Shown here piece after piece: positions 21,233 through 32,614 of a stretch of DNA of 64,000 nucleotides (position 1 is its first letter; the number at the start of each line of letters is the position of its first letter). The position numbers and the translations under genes are program-made. The notes beneath the pieces are model-generated. The model saw nothing but the letters and a program-made list of their open reading frames with translations. It searched no databases and was not told the DNA's origin. The stretch is from the NCBI GenBank assembly GCA_948474755.1, contig CAOLHI010002564.1, forward strand, positions 124,001 through 188,000. The letters run 5' to 3'. The DNA is from Ctenosaura bakeri (lineage: Eukaryota; Chordata; Lepidosauria; Squamata; Iguanidae).

Positions 21233-21482
21233 CAGGACTGGCCCAAGACATTTTGTTGCCTGAGGCAAAAGAGCCCACCCATTCCACCACAGGGGTCAAC
21301 CAGATCTTATTTCCACTTGGGTGAGCTTGAGCAGCACCTTTCCGTGCCTCCTGAGGGGAGCCGTGTCACTTCAGGAACACAGGGCAGACTGGCTGGACGC
21401 GCATGGCTCCGATCTCCGCATCACCCTGTGTCTGCCACCTGCGCTGACTGGCTCGCTCTCCCTAACGTTAGGGCCGGCTCTG
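21233..21482. mobile_element. hAT-like non-autonomous element
   Basis: It starts CAGGACTGGCCC and ends GGGCCGGCTCTG, imperfect 12-bp inverted termini of the CAGGGCCGGCCC type seen in many vertebrate hAT elements. Just inside is TTTTGTTGCCTGAGGCAAAA, also typical of this group. No 8-bp target duplication is visible. It explains part of the otherwise unexplained 249-codon plus-strand ORF at 21,131-21,880. Confidence 0.5.
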
Positions 21483-22034
21483 TTGAGCCTCATCTTCTCG
21501 AAAGAGAGCAGACCCCTGGCTGCAGAAAGGAGAAATCGGAGAGATGGCTAAGACCTTGGCCAGTATCCCAGGGGTCCTCCCCTTTTCTTGGAAGCGTGCC
21601 AAGTGTGAGGGCTGTGTGTTGCTTTCAGGAGATCGCAATCTGCGGGCTAGAAAATGAATGGCATAACCAGCCAGTTGTGCTTTTTGGGGATGGTGGTGAT
21701 TTCTTGAAAGCCTGTGTGTGTTTTTGCTTTGTTTTTGTAAAGTGTTTTATCTGTTTGTTCTTCTTAGATTGGATTGCAACAGTAAAAAGCCAAGCACCAA
21801 GTATTCATAAAAGTAAAGAGCCTTTCAAATGGCAAGAAATGTGTCAGGCAGGCAACTCCCCAGATTCTAGATTTTATTGAGCTGAGCTTTTCATGGAGGT
21901 TGTTGTGGGGACGGCTGCTAAATGCTGTCTTGGATGCACCCTTCTAAACTCACTAGCAGAGCACATGTTGTGCATGTGGGGATCTCATGGATCTCCAGCA
22001 TCTCTCATTAAAAGACTATCAAGTAGCTGGGGTG
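21483..22034. other. Unassigned DNA after the CpG island
   Basis: No recognised feature. The tail of the 249-codon ORF (to 21,880) contains a Cys/Phe-rich stretch from TTTGTTTTTGT runs and shows no protein family resemblance. If the plus-strand gene model is right, this is intron. Confidence 0.5.
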
Positions 22035-22140
22035 GAAATTAACTGCTCTTTGCAGCAGGCAGTTGCTGCCTTTCAAAGTAGACGGTTCAGGACTAGATGG
22101 ACCAATGATTTAAGTGCAGCAGCTTCTTATACTGTCACAC
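22035..22140 (+). repeat. tRNA-type SINE 3' fragment
   Basis: GGACTAGATGGACCAATGAT, then AGTGCAGCAGCTTCTTATAC, matches the 3' part of the squamate SINE whose 5' half begins TAGCTCAGTGGTA. The head is missing. Confidence 0.6.
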
Positions 22141-22539
22141 CCAAATGCATCATATTTTGCAATAACAAATGAAAGGATGTATTCTTATTGTTTCAAAGGT
22201 TTAAAAATAATTGACAGATTTGCAACCCAGATTCAGACTACCAGGACTGGCAATCTAAAGCTCTAGCCAGTTATTCTGAAGTGTTTAAGATGATTCAGGC
22301 TGCAATCTGGTATGTGCTTCCTGTGTAGCAAGGACCATTGAACACAGTGCATCAGAGTAAACATGCTTAGAATAAGAATGCAATTCCCATAGAGGCTGGA
22401 GAGTCTAACATCCTGGTCTTTAAAAAGTTGCTTGAAATAAATACTTGAGGCTCTAATGACCATTGAAAACAGGCAAGAGATGGAATGTAGGAAGCACCAA
22501 CCGGATGTCTCTGGGAAACCTAAAAGCAGGGCATGAGTG

Positions 22540-22920
22540 GAAAAGCCCTTCCCTCATTTCTGTTTCTGGAAGGGCATATAGCCATCTCTGTGAATTTGCC
22601 TAATCTTGTTTTAAAGCGAAGTTGGTGGACATTACTGCCTCTTGTGACAGCGAATTTCATAGTTTAATTCCACACAATGTGTAAAGAACTACTTTCTTTC
22701 ATCCATTCTGAATCTCTTGCTTTTCAGCTTCCTAGATTTTGGTATTTTAAAACTGTTGTCCACTTTCTTCATACCATGCATACTTTTATAAATAGCTGTC
22801 CAGTCTTTCCCCTTTCCCTTCTTACTAATTTTTCTTCTAAATAAAAGAAACCTAAGCCTTATAGGGGGACTGCGCCAGCCCACAGTTCCCTGCACCTTTT
22901 CTGGCACTACTGGAGATTAT
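22540..22920 (-). repeat. Old CR1-type LINE 3' end
   Basis: Minus-strand translation of 22,689-22,907 contains LRFLLFRRKISKKGKGKDW and SRKLKSKRFRMDE, like the extreme C-terminus and 3' UTR of CR1. The nucleotide series CCTTATAGGGG, ATACTTTTATAAATAGCTGT and AATTTCATAGTTTAATTC is typical of a decayed CR1 3' region. Confidence 0.65.
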
Positions 22921-23519
22921 TGTGCAGACATTGAGAATCATCATGACAACAGGTTTACATGTGCTCAGAATGTCATAATTTGTGTTGAGAGGTAAAGTGC
23001 TAACAGTTACAAATTGCCTCAGTTGCCATTTCTTTCCCATATGGGTTTATGTTTGCCTTTGTTTGAGCACAAGAGTGCCTGCACGGGAGTTGTTACCATT
23101 TAGTCAGAGCTGACAGAAGTGATCTCAGACTTGGTGTTTAGAATTCCCGAGTGACTCTCCTGTGAGCTCAGACAGGGCAAGGCCACCAGACCCAGCTGGT
23201 TCAGGACTTTGTGGCTGCTGTGACAACAGTGGGGTTGGCCCAACATAAAGCTGGTTCAACACATGTAATGGGATACATGTTGGATTTGGCTTTCTGTGGT
23301 AGTCAGGACAGTGGTAATATGAACATGGGGAATTTCACAATTGATATCTTGTCATAGTCAGCTAATTTCCTATCTTGTGACAGAACTCACTGCAGTTCCA
23401 GGGCTCCCCAAGAGTTCTTTTAGTGCTGAACACTGATACAAGTTCCTGCTATAAGATAAGGTTTATTGATGGTAAATGATGCAGCAGATGGCAAGTAGCA
23501 GAGTAGCTGCCTTGCAGCC
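22921..23519. other. Unassigned non-coding DNA
   Basis: Nothing recognised on either strand. Confidence 0.5.
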
Positions 23520-23562
23520 TGTGCTGGGAGAAAGGTGGGATATAAATAAATAAATAAATAGC
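23520..23562 (+). repeat. LINE/SINE 3' tail
   Basis: GGAGAAAGGTGGGATATAAA followed by (TAAA)n is the plus-strand version of the squamate L2-type tail. Only the end is present. Confidence 0.65.
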
Positions 23563-23584
23563 ATTCCACTCCTTTTGTTTGTGG

Positions 23585-23740
23585 AGCCCAGTATCCCCTC
23601 ACAGCCAATGGTGGAACTGGGCCACTAAACAACTGATTCTGTCCAGACTGTCCCTGGTTGGCAGGCCAGTTCCCCATGCCTGGCTATGGGACACATGGGG
23701 AGAGGTGTATCCCCCTTGGGTGACTCAGGGCCAAAGGAAG
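23585..23740 (-). repeat. Fragment related to LTR family 2
   Basis: CCCCTCACAGCCAATGGTGG, then GGGCCACTAAAC and a later CTGGTTGGCAGGCCAG, align with the complement of 12,245-12,345. This is a third copy of that sequence, here without MITE arms. It supports the segment belonging to the LTR rather than to the MITE. The limits are soft. Confidence 0.45.
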
Positions 23741-24087
23741 ATGGACTTTCAAGGATTGTTTAGTGTAGAAGCATATGAAGAAAACCAAGGTGTGCAAGCA
23801 TGACTCATCTCTTCCCCAATAGCTGTGAGACCTGTGCACACAGGTTTGCAACAGAAAAATTCAGTCCCTAGTCCATTCTCAGCCTTCATGTCCTTTCCTT
23901 TCCCCAACTGTCCAACTTGTGTAAAACATATCAAACAAGGCCACTAATATAAATCAATCCTTTCATGCAACTGGATATTTGCCTATAATGCCAACAAGGA
24001 CTCCAAAACCCATCTGCCTAGTGACAGAGGCCCAACTCATTGCACTTCACAGTAGCTACTTCCTTTTGCAAGCCGGGGGACCTATTA
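23741..24087. other. Unassigned non-coding DNA
   Basis: Nothing recognised. Confidence 0.5.
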
Positions 24088-24480
24088 CAGAGGTGGACAA
24101 CTGTGGAAGACTAAAGAGGCCACATTTGCCCTTCAGGAGATTTTGGAGGGCTGTACCATCTACCACACTCATTCCCCCAGAAAATGATATTTTTTTTTTT
24201 GCCCCCAAATGCTCTCTAGGGGAAATGGGGGCTTTCTCAACAAGTTTTGAGGCCTTCCTGGGCCCTAAGAAGGCATCTTGAGGCAATTTTGTTTGAAAAA
24301 AATTGCAAAAATTTGTTTTGACCCGGGGGGGTGCTCAGAGGATCTCCAAATGTGGTAGAAATGCTCTCTGTACCCCTAGAGGTAATTTTAGGGCATTTTG
24401 ACCCTTTGGGAGCCCTTTGGGGGACAAAAACAGTTCTTGGTACTGCATGTGTCCCACAAGCCACATGTTTTCCACCTCTG
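24088..24480. mobile_element. hAT-like non-autonomous element with about 19-bp termini
   Basis: The left end CAGAGGTGGACAACTGTGG and right end CCACATGTTTTCCACCTCTG are inverted repeats with one mismatch and a one-base shift. The interior is non-coding and partly self-similar (ATGCTCTCTAGGG / ATGCTCTCTGTACCCC, and G/T-rich runs). The CAGAGGTGG end resembles hAT termini. No clean 8-bp duplication was found, so the superfamily is uncertain. Confidence 0.6.
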
Positions 24481-25424
24481 GGCAATAGCACTGTTCTGTT
24501 CCCAAAAGAAAATGGAATGAGGGCTTGGAGTGTTTCCTGGCTGTTATAGCTGGTATTGCTGTTGAAGCCTTGGATGATCTGTAGAATGTAGAAATGAACT
24601 AGATGGACCCTAGTGGGATAAAAGTACATTTTGAATAGTCTGTAAATAAAGTAAACTTCATCTGGTTCTCTCTCCTGACCACTAGACAAAAATAGGCTGA
24701 ATGTTTGCCACGGGTTGCTTCATATGTCAGTAAAGTTATCGTGATTCTTTTTTTGAATAACTCAAAATGGAAGCTAGCAAATAAACAGATTCACTTTGTT
24801 GCCTGTCTTGAAAACAGCTTATATGATTCTTTTCTTCTCTCTGTTTATCTTTACAACAACCCTTTGCTGTAGGAGAGGCTGAGAGAACAGGGGTTTTTGT
24901 ATCTTACAGTCAACTCAAATTGTTTTTGTGTACAGGTATATAATGATTTCCGTGCAACATTCAGAGTCTGTACAATCTATGTACATTGCACACAGATCTG
25001 TATGTATGTACAAGTGACTTATGCATAATGGAGTGCACACTTGTTCATATAGGCGGCGTTTCTGAATAAGCCAATATCCTTTAGCCCATCAAAGAAGTAG
25101 AAAATGTAGTAGACTACTGTGACCTTGTATTGTGTCTTGATTGAGAAACAATCTGGATTTTGAATAAAGGTCTTACCTTTAAAAAAGCAAACAGGCAGTT
25201 GTTCCTAAATTACAAACTGTAAGCTATGCAGAAGCAAGTTCTGTTATGCTTAAGGATTGTATAGGATTGTACTTTTAGAAAAGTTAATACTTCTGTCTAT
25301 TAAATTAAGCAGGAAAGTATATGAGAGGAGACGTTTTCCACAGTGATTCCATACCTCCTGAATGGCTTGACATCTTGGGTCCGTTAGGGCCAATAACTGA
25401 AAACTTGAAACAGGCTGAGAATGT
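24481..25424. other. Unassigned non-coding DNA
   Basis: Nothing recognised beyond a short AACTAGATGGACC match to the tRNA-SINE 3' region near 24,597. Confidence 0.5.
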
Positions 25425-25626
25425 GGCCGTTCTGCACTACGCTGTTATAGTGCTATTATTCCACTTTCAGCATCCTGTGGAATCCTGGGGTTTGCACTGT
25501 TAGGGAGGGGCATTTAGAATTCTCAGCCAGAGAGCTCTTTGGCCTCAGTAAACTGCAAACCCCAGAATTCCACAGGATGTTGAAAGTGGAATAATAGCAC
25601 TATAACGGTGTAGTGCAGAAGTGGCC
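25425..25626. mobile_element. Palindromic Harbinger-like MITE, copy E
   Basis: GGCCGTTCTGCACTACGCTG opens the left arm and GTGTAGTGCAGAAGTGGCC closes the right. It is flanked by a perfect TGT duplication (25,422-424 and 25,627-629). The arms contain TTATAGTGCTATTATTCCAC and CATCCTGTGGAATCCTGGGG; the right arm is nearly the exact complement. Between the arms is a GGCATTTAGAATTCTCAGCC spacer, also seen in copy C. Confidence 0.9.
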
Positions 25627-25779
25627 TGTGTCTTTTTACCTGTTGTTTCAGCAGTGCTCTAGTAATCTCAGAGGCCAGGAGAAAGGGGGTGGAGTCCTGC
25701 TGGCTTTGGGGGCCATACAGAGAACAGCTGAGCTTCACACATGGCTCCAGAAGGTATACCCCTGGATTAAAGTATAGAT

Positions 25780-25850
25780 TTTATGTAAACTGCCTTGGGT
25801 GGTTTGGTGGGTTCCTGTAAGGGCAGCCTAGAAATATTGACAGTTTTCTA
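25780..25850 (+). repeat. L2/CR1-type LINE tail fragment
   Basis: GTAAACTGCCTTGGGTGGTT, then a degraded CAGCCTAGAAATATT, matches the plus-strand 3' end of a squamate L2-like element. Confidence 0.5.
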
Positions 25851-26514
25851 TATATTTAAAAGATATCAGCCCTCCAGAAACAACTCCACAACATTATTGA
25901 ATATTATATAGAAATGCCGATGCAAGTTAAGAATTTCTGTTGACAAGAATTTACTTAAATTGAGGAGAAGAAGCAACCAACCAATGGAAGTGATCTAGGT
26001 TAGTATAAAATGTAAGGCAATTCTCTACCCAGATGAACAGACAAGTGGAAAAGGAGGGAGTGGATTTCAATAAACCAGTTACCCAACAGCAACGAGAGCT
26101 AAGAATTTTGCATCTCAAGCTTGCCTGGTGCTATGAAACCTAGACCCGGAATGCAGTTATAGGTCTCAGCCTGTTACGCTGTGGCCTCAGAGCTGTTCCT
26201 GGATGAATCCTGTGTGAGGGTACTTCATTACATCGGTTCTCTCCATCACAGTTTTTTGCAGCTGGTGATTTTTGTTCACTTGCACTTCCTCTCAGATCTT
26301 CCACTTCCTCAGAATTAATAAGGAAAAAAGGGATAACTCCACAGAATCAAATAGAGGTGTTCTGTCTCTGGGTGTTCTCTAGAGGGTGGTTTATAAAGAT
26401 CCCTATTGTCCCCATGCTAAGGTCTCAGTTTTTGTAGTAATGTCTAGGATGTCATTGTAAGGCCATATTCTGTAGCAATAGGAGGAGGAAAACAGATCCC
26501 GCCATTTCAGAGGA
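25851..26514. other. Unassigned non-coding DNA
   Basis: Nothing recognised. Confidence 0.5.
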
Positions 26515-26616
26515 AGGAATTGGCAAAAGCGCCTCTGAATATTCCATGCCTGAGAAAACCCTATGGAATACATAAGGTTGCCATGAGCTGACAGGCAACT
26601 CGAAGGCACATACACA
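26515..26616 (+). repeat. Sauria-type SINE 3' fragment
   Basis: GCCTGAGAAAACCCTATGGA, then ATAAGGTTGCCATGAGCTGA and CAGGCAACTCGAAGGCACAT, is the conserved BovB-like 3' half of a tRNA SINE. The tRNA head is absent and the tail is only ACAC. Confidence 0.7.
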
Positions 26617-28424
26617 TGTACATAGAATCCACCAGTTTCTTTCTACAGTATATGTTGTGTCTTGGAAAATACTGGTGAATTCTAGCCTTCAGAATGAAAG
26701 TGTTGTCAGTAATCTATCACTGGGATAGGAAAACATTTCAATTGCTGCTCAGAATATCATTAAACCAATGGAAGGTTGCTTTCCTTGAGAAGCCTGAGTC
26801 CAGTGTATTGGTAGTTCTTACCAAAAATGGACAGAAATTTGTGAAATTCCTGAGCAGGAACTGCATTAAAAGGGTAAATGTATCAATATTCAATACTTTT
26901 AACATGCTGTAGCTGTGGAAATTTACATTGGGTTTATGCTATTTGGTACAGCTGTAGACCTCCCTGAGTAGAATATGGGTAAGGTATCTCAAGTCTCATT
27001 TTTTTTAGCACAACAGGTATTATTTTTATAAAAAATATAACTTTCACTCTTACAATGACAGAACCCCCCCTTTTTTTTTTTGCAATTTACCTTATCTAGG
27101 GGTTATACTGTACCTTTAATAAGTAAGAGGAAAGAATAGTAAATGGGGTGTGGCCCACAAAGAAAGAAAGAATATAAACTTCGGACATATTAAGAAAAAG
27201 AGCAAGATCGTTTGTCCTGCAAAATACAATGGACCTCTGTATGTGCCACCTCCAGATCTGAATTCCGGAGATCACAGACCATCACATCCTGTACCTAAAA
27301 TGGTGACATTTTTTAAAATATAGAGCATGGGCATTTTCATTTTTCACCATTCACAGGGGTCTGGGAATGAAGGGTCCATGGGGTGGCTGTTGGTTTCAGC
27401 GGTCTAACTTAGGGATATTTGTGGGGTGCCTCCTTACATTTTCAACTTTTCAACTATGGAGAAATATTAAGTTACTTATTATTTCTTTTTTAGCAGTATT
27501 CTTCCAGTACTGCTTACTCTTTCAGTCCTGCTGTGGTCTTATGTTATGTTAAAGGTTTATGGTAAAGGTTTTGCAGTCACTTACTGTGACCACAACACAG
27601 AGCAATGGAAGCATCCCACAGCTGAGATGCCTCTCTGGACTAAAGTCAAGTTTGGGTTGGCTTGTCTGGGTTTGCAAGTCTTGCACGTATGTGTGTGTGT
27701 GTGTGTGTGTGTATGCATCAGGACTGCAGGGCAATCAAAGACTTTATTCCACAGCTAAGCACTGATAACCCTACTCAGTTCATAATCCAGATACTAAGGT
27801 GAAGCCTTTTAGCTGAAGCAGAATGCTTTCCCCCAGAGCCCTGCACAAGGAAACAAAAATAACATTGCATAACTGTAAGAAACTGTGTATAGGAAATGAG
27901 TATATTATTAGAACATTATGACAGCATTGAAAACATGTCAGAGTGTCAACACGGTAGAAGTAGAAGTTATTGATTGACTATCTGCTGAAGTAAAATTGAA
28001 TGTATTTTGGGATTTTGTACTTGTTTCCTCTGTGTCTGTTATTGGGGGCCAGTTTATATTTATCACTGCTTGAATGGTGTTGTGTAATGCTCTTTTCTCC
28101 ATATCCCACTGTGGCACCCTGTCTTTTATCCCCTGCTTCAGGCATTGCATCTCTCTGCTTCCTGTCTCCTTTCTTTCCTTCTTACTCAGAGATGCTTTAT
28201 GGAGTAGTCCCAGAAACCAGCATTTGCTGTAGTAATCTCACAAAACCTGGCACATGGATGGCATATGTTTGGAGGGGCATCCCTTTTTTTGCATTTCCCA
28301 TACCAGCTGCAGTTTTTTCTCCTTGGGTGCATTTATTTATTTTTTAAAGAATATTCTATCTTTAATTCTCCTTTCCCTTGGATGGTTTTAACCATAAGAA
28401 AATGTAAATTCTGAAATAAATACA
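26617..28424. other. Unassigned DNA with a GT microsatellite
   Basis: No exon recognised. A (GT)n tract lies at 27,689-27,712. Short ORFs over it encode only a Cys-Val repeat. Confidence 0.5.
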
Positions 28425-28625
28425 AATACAAAATTCCTCCATCATGCTAACATTTTGAATATAGGATTCTGCCGCCATTAGTCCATCAAGTCCAAAATGG
28501 GACCAGCAGGAACTTTCCCCAGCTCTGCTACCTGGCTGAGGTGCACTCATTGTGAGCACAGGGGTTTGGATCTGGGCCCTTGTGCGTGCCGAACAAGTAT
28601 TGGGCTGCTGAGCTCTGGGACTACT
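28425..28625 (-). mobile_element. tRNA-derived SINE (TAGCTCAGTGG type)
   Basis: Read on the minus strand: GAGCTCAGCAGCCCAATACT, a B-box-like AGATCCAAACCC, GGTAGCAGAGCTGGGGAAAG, then GGACTTGATGGACTAATGGC and CAGAATCCTATATTC. The order matches the squamate SINE with a tRNA head, a GCAGGTGATGGGAAAGACC-like middle and a TTGATGGACCAA 3' block. Confidence 0.65.
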
Positions 28626-28673
28626 GTGTTAGCTATAATCTCAGCAGGTTTCTATTCCTTTTAAACTTTACGT

Positions 28674-28797
28674 CAGGGTGGGCAAATTAGTGGCCTACCA
28701 GATTTTTAGGATTATAGCTGCCATAATCTCTGACTGCTGCCCCTGCTGGCTGCCTGGGTTTTGTGGGAATTGAAGAGCCAGTGGCTCTGCAACCCTG
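28674..28797. mobile_element. Short hAT-like MITE
   Basis: 124 bp starting CAGGGTGGGCAAATTAGTGG and ending AGTGGCTCTGCAACCCTG. The interior GCCTACCAGATTTTTAGGAT and TTTTGTGGGAATTGAAGAG are the common squamate CCAGATGTTTT...GGGAGTTG arms. Flanks CTTTACGT / CTTTGAAA share only the first half of a possible 8-bp duplication. Confidence 0.65.
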
Positions 28798-30146
28798 CTT
28801 TGAAATCTGATTTTGCTCCTGCTAAAATCGTTGCTAAAACTCCAGAAGCAGGAGACTTTGATCCTGAACTATGCAGTCATTTTATATATATCATCTGTTT
28901 TCATTTTCTTATGCCTGTGGTTTGAGACTGTAGCCAGCAAAATGCATCTTGGCACTGGGCAGTAGTTTAACTTCAGAGATATTGAATGTGCATTGCAACT
29001 CACCGGGAAAAACAAAGGCAGACATCTCATGCTACGTCCCATCAATCAGGCTGCACAGCTGCATTTCCTGATTGCCAATTTGCAGCTGCTTAATGGTCCT
29101 TATTCTTTAACATTCTAGTGACACTGTTGAACTGTGCCAGCGAAGGGAGTTGTATATTTAAGGCTGTAAGGGGGCCTTTCCTTAACTGCTTTGTAGTCTG
29201 GGCTTTAGTACCTAAAAATTACATACTCTCTCGATGGGTCCATTTATTCCCTGAAATTTATGGTTTTCTTCTTTCTAAACGTTTGAAGCAGTTTTCTGCC
29301 TACCATTTTGATAATATTTAAAAGACATTAAATTGTTTCCCCTGCTGTTATCTGTTCTGCTACTTATTAGTAGTTGTGGCTTCTGGGTGAAAGTAGGAAG
29401 CAAGAATAGACAGTCTGCAAGAAGGAATAATATCAGCAGGTTTTTTCCCTGCTATGCAAAAATATGAGGGTTTCTGCATAGTTTCAAAGACTATTTGCAA
29501 CTTTGGGATTTTTATTAAGAAATATACTGTTCATCCTGTGCAGAAATGTTGCCTTTTGCACAGAAATCTGTTTTCTGCACAAAATCCCATGTTTTCTGGA
29601 CAGAAAGTAATGCTTCATTGCAAATGAATTTTGTGAAAAAAAGTCCAGAAGTGCCAGGATTCTTGTAGTTTCCCCCATTTTTGCAGTGGACAGTTCTGAG
29701 ATTCAGGACATTCTTTTCCATGACGAGAAGAGAAAATTCATGAGTATCCCCCCCCCATATTTAGTGAGCAACGATATTCTAAATCTCCTTTTCTCAACTT
29801 GTACATTTTCCTACCTGGGATTCTATATTGGTCCTGCTGGAACAGCCTAGGGCCTGCTGCTGTGTAATAAAGTTGCTTGTTGAAGCTTGCTTATTCTTGA
29901 CTCCACATTTTTTTCTCTCTGTAATATATGTATGTGTATATTCTTACGTGTGTGTGTGTGTGTATGTGTGTATCTGTCTGTAATGGAAGCCACTAAGAGA
30001 GAGAATTAGAATTTCTGCTGTCTGGTACATTCTTTTATTCCTTGGCTGAGTGACAGGTTTTTTGTGTGTGGTTTTTTTTTGTTTTTGTTTTGTAACTAAA
30101 TGTTCCCTTCACTGGGAGAGGAGGTTCAATGTGTGTGGGTGCCTCT

Positions 30147-30177
<31 letters not shown>

Positions 30178-30964
30178 ATGAGTATAGGGGAATGTGATGA
30201 GTATAGGGGAATAGCCAGGGTATCTTTCAGGCATCTTAAATCTATCCTATATCTGCTAACTCAGGAATAATCTCTGTTGAACTCAATAATTCTTCTTAGT
30301 CAGTCAGTATAATTGTTCCCATTTCGAATATGGGACATAAATTAATGTAAATATGTATTTAAAACTTTATGTCCTATATGGAATTATTTTATGTTGGTGT
30401 ACAATAATGTAAAATTTTAGAAGTGTAAAACAATTTAAGATATGACTGTACTATAAAGGCTGCTCCTGCTAAAGTTACTTGGAGGTCATTTAGCTGTAAC
30501 TCCTGCAAGAACCAGACCATGGACCCTGTCTGACCTCTTTGTCTGGGACAGAGGGAACATGACTGGATTTTGCAACAAAGACGGTGGTAGGAATGTAGCG
30601 AAAGAGGTGGCAAAATGAGGGCATTGCCCTCCAAACAAGAATTCATCCTTCTCAAATGAAATTTTCTTTCTGTCATCAAATTTCTAGCGTTACAGTAACA
30701 GAAACCTTCAGTTGATCCTTTAGAACATATAGTTCATCAAAAAAGAGGGGGCAGGCAAAGTGACCAAGGGAACACAAACACAGGAAAATGAAGAGTTCTA
30801 GGTGTGAGTGATTTCCAGTGTCTGCAATGCTAGAAATTTAGGGTCTGAAGGACATTTGGTAGGCGGGCAAGGGGAGGATTCTCATTTGTAGAGGCAAAGC
30901 CCTCAGTCCCACATCCATGTAGCTGCTGGTTGGATGTGGCTTCAGCTGCTGCTGAAGGGGCTTA
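28798..30964. other. Unassigned DNA with several simple repeats
   Basis: No exon recognised. It holds a degenerate minisatellite (29,535-29,625), GT tracts at about 29,948-29,972 and 30,152-30,177, and a perfect 19-bp tandem duplication (GTGATGAGTATAGGGGAAT twice, about 30,175-30,212) directly after the second tract. Confidence 0.5.
29535..29625. repeat. Degenerate ~20-bp tandem repeat
   Basis: Four successive units share the pattern TG-[TC]GCACAGAAAT-N-TTTTC, for example TGCACAGAAATCTGTTTTC then TGCACAAAATCCCATGTTTTC then TGGACAGAAAGTAATGC. The two minus-strand ORFs over it (64 and 68 codons) repeat a VQKT/AQK-like motif only because of the DNA repeat. Confidence 0.55.
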
Positions 30965-31137
30965 CGCCATTTCCTCACTAGCCTGTTATAGTGAAATTAT
31001 TCCACTCTCAACATCCTCTGGAATCCTGGGATTTGCAGTTTAGGAATGGGCCTTAAAGGCCCCTCCCTAACCTCAGGATTCCATATGATATTGACAGTGG
31101 GATAATAGCACCGTAACAGGCTAGTGTGGAAATGGCC
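30965..31137. mobile_element. Palindromic Harbinger-like MITE, copy F
   Basis: 173 bp starting CGCCATTTCCTCACTAGCCT and ending GGCTAGTGTGGAAATGGCC, flanked by a perfect TTA duplication (30,962-964 and 31,138-140). Arms carry CAACATCCTCTGGAATCCTG and its complement. The spacer is very short. Confidence 0.9.
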
Positions 31138-32383
31138 TTAGACATAGCAGTCTTCTTTAAAGATTGTGAATGGGGCAACATTTAACTTCTGACAGAATGT
31201 ATTTTTGCTTTTACTTGTATTTCTTTCTTTCTGGTTGCTTTTTTATTGGAATGGAGTATAAAGTCTTAACCCTTCGTGTATATTTATATTTATTATATTT
31301 ATTATATTTATTACTGTGACATCTTTAGCCTGTTATATGATTATATATCTTATTGTAACATATATGATTGCATGATTATATATCTTATATATGATTATAT
31401 ATTTTGTTATATATTTTATTGTAATTTTTACTGAATTATCTGGAAATGTTTTGTATTATGCAGTTTTTTTTTCTGATGTTACTGTAAGCTACTTAACCTC
31501 TGAAAAACAGCATCCCAGTTACCAGTATTCTGATTATGATGACGATGATATTGCAAAGCATAGACCCTTGAGTAATTTAGATGACTCAAGCAGGATTCCA
31601 GACTTTCTGGAATTGCCATTACTTGGAAAAATATACTTGTTGGATATTTGCATTTTCTTTAGCTGTTAAAGGTGTAGGAACTCTGAGGAGAAAAGATGGC
31701 TAAGAAAAGGCTTTATGAGGCACACAAAAATCCTTTGGTTGCAGGTTGTGTGCTCACGCATTACATGTAACACACTTAAGAAAACCGAACATTCTATTTT
31801 GTCTTTAAAAAGCAAAGTTGAAAGGAGTGTTTCTGTGTGGAAAATTATTGTATGCGTGCACATGTTAGTCGGCCGTTTCATGATCCACTTCAGGATTTGA
31901 ATACTGAGCAAGTACTTTTTATAACATGTAAAGCTGGCTGCTTAGTTTTGGAGAACTAGAATATGGCAATCTCAGGAAGAGAAACTCTTGGCACTTGGTA
32001 AAGTAAGGGGAGAAGAGTTAGGAAACAGAAAGACTGAACAAAGTAGGGAAAGAGCAAGAAAGAAAAACGTGTGGGAGAAATGAAGAGAAGCACTAGGATG
32101 AGGAGGACAAAGATATTTACAATCCAGATCAAATGCTGCCTTTTGCCTTGTTTCTTCTGTGATAAGATTGCTATGGCAGATGGGGGCTTTGTTGCATTGT
32201 GACTGGATAGGAGTGGGCAGAGATGGAAAGATGAAGTGTGAGTAGATGCTACTTTGTCTTAGTATGCAAAAGACTGCAATGGAATTCTTTTCCCTTTTAT
32301 GTCCAGGAGGATAACTAGCTTTCCAATAAAAGTGAAACTGTAGAGAGGTGATACAGTGGGGGAACAGATTCTCAATATGGCCG
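31138..32383. other. Unassigned DNA with an AT-rich tract
   Basis: About 31,278-31,425 is a TATTTAT/ATATAT-rich tract prone to unwinding. Nothing else recognised. Confidence 0.5.
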
Positions 32384-32614
32384 CTGTTGTTTTTATTGTT
32401 GTTGTGTACCTTCAGGTTGTTTCTGACTTAGGGTGATCCTAAAGTGAACCTATTACAGGCATGATTCAGAGGTAATTTGCCTTTGCTCTCCTTTGAGGTT
32501 GACAGAAGTCTTGCCCAAGGTCACCTAGTGGATTTCCATGGCTGAGCAGGTATCTGAGCCCTGGTCTCCAGAGTCATAATTCAACACTCAAACCGTTACA
32601 CCATGGTGATGGCT
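32384..32614 (-). mobile_element. Near full-length Sauria-type tRNA SINE
   Basis: The plus strand begins with the complement of the ACAACAA tail (TTATTGTTGTTGTG), then TACCTTCAGGTTGTTTCTGA, GGTGATCCTAAAGTGAACCT, CAAGGTCACCTAGTGGATTT and GGCTGAGCAGG. It ends with the tRNA-like head, complement of CACCATGGTGTAACGGTTTG. Head, middle and tail are all present, making it the most complete SINE of the window. Confidence 0.88.

Noticed and set aside
21131..21880. 249-codon plus-strand ORF after the island as a real gene
   Set aside because: About a third is a hAT-like element, the end is T-rich simple sequence, and no family resemblance is seen.
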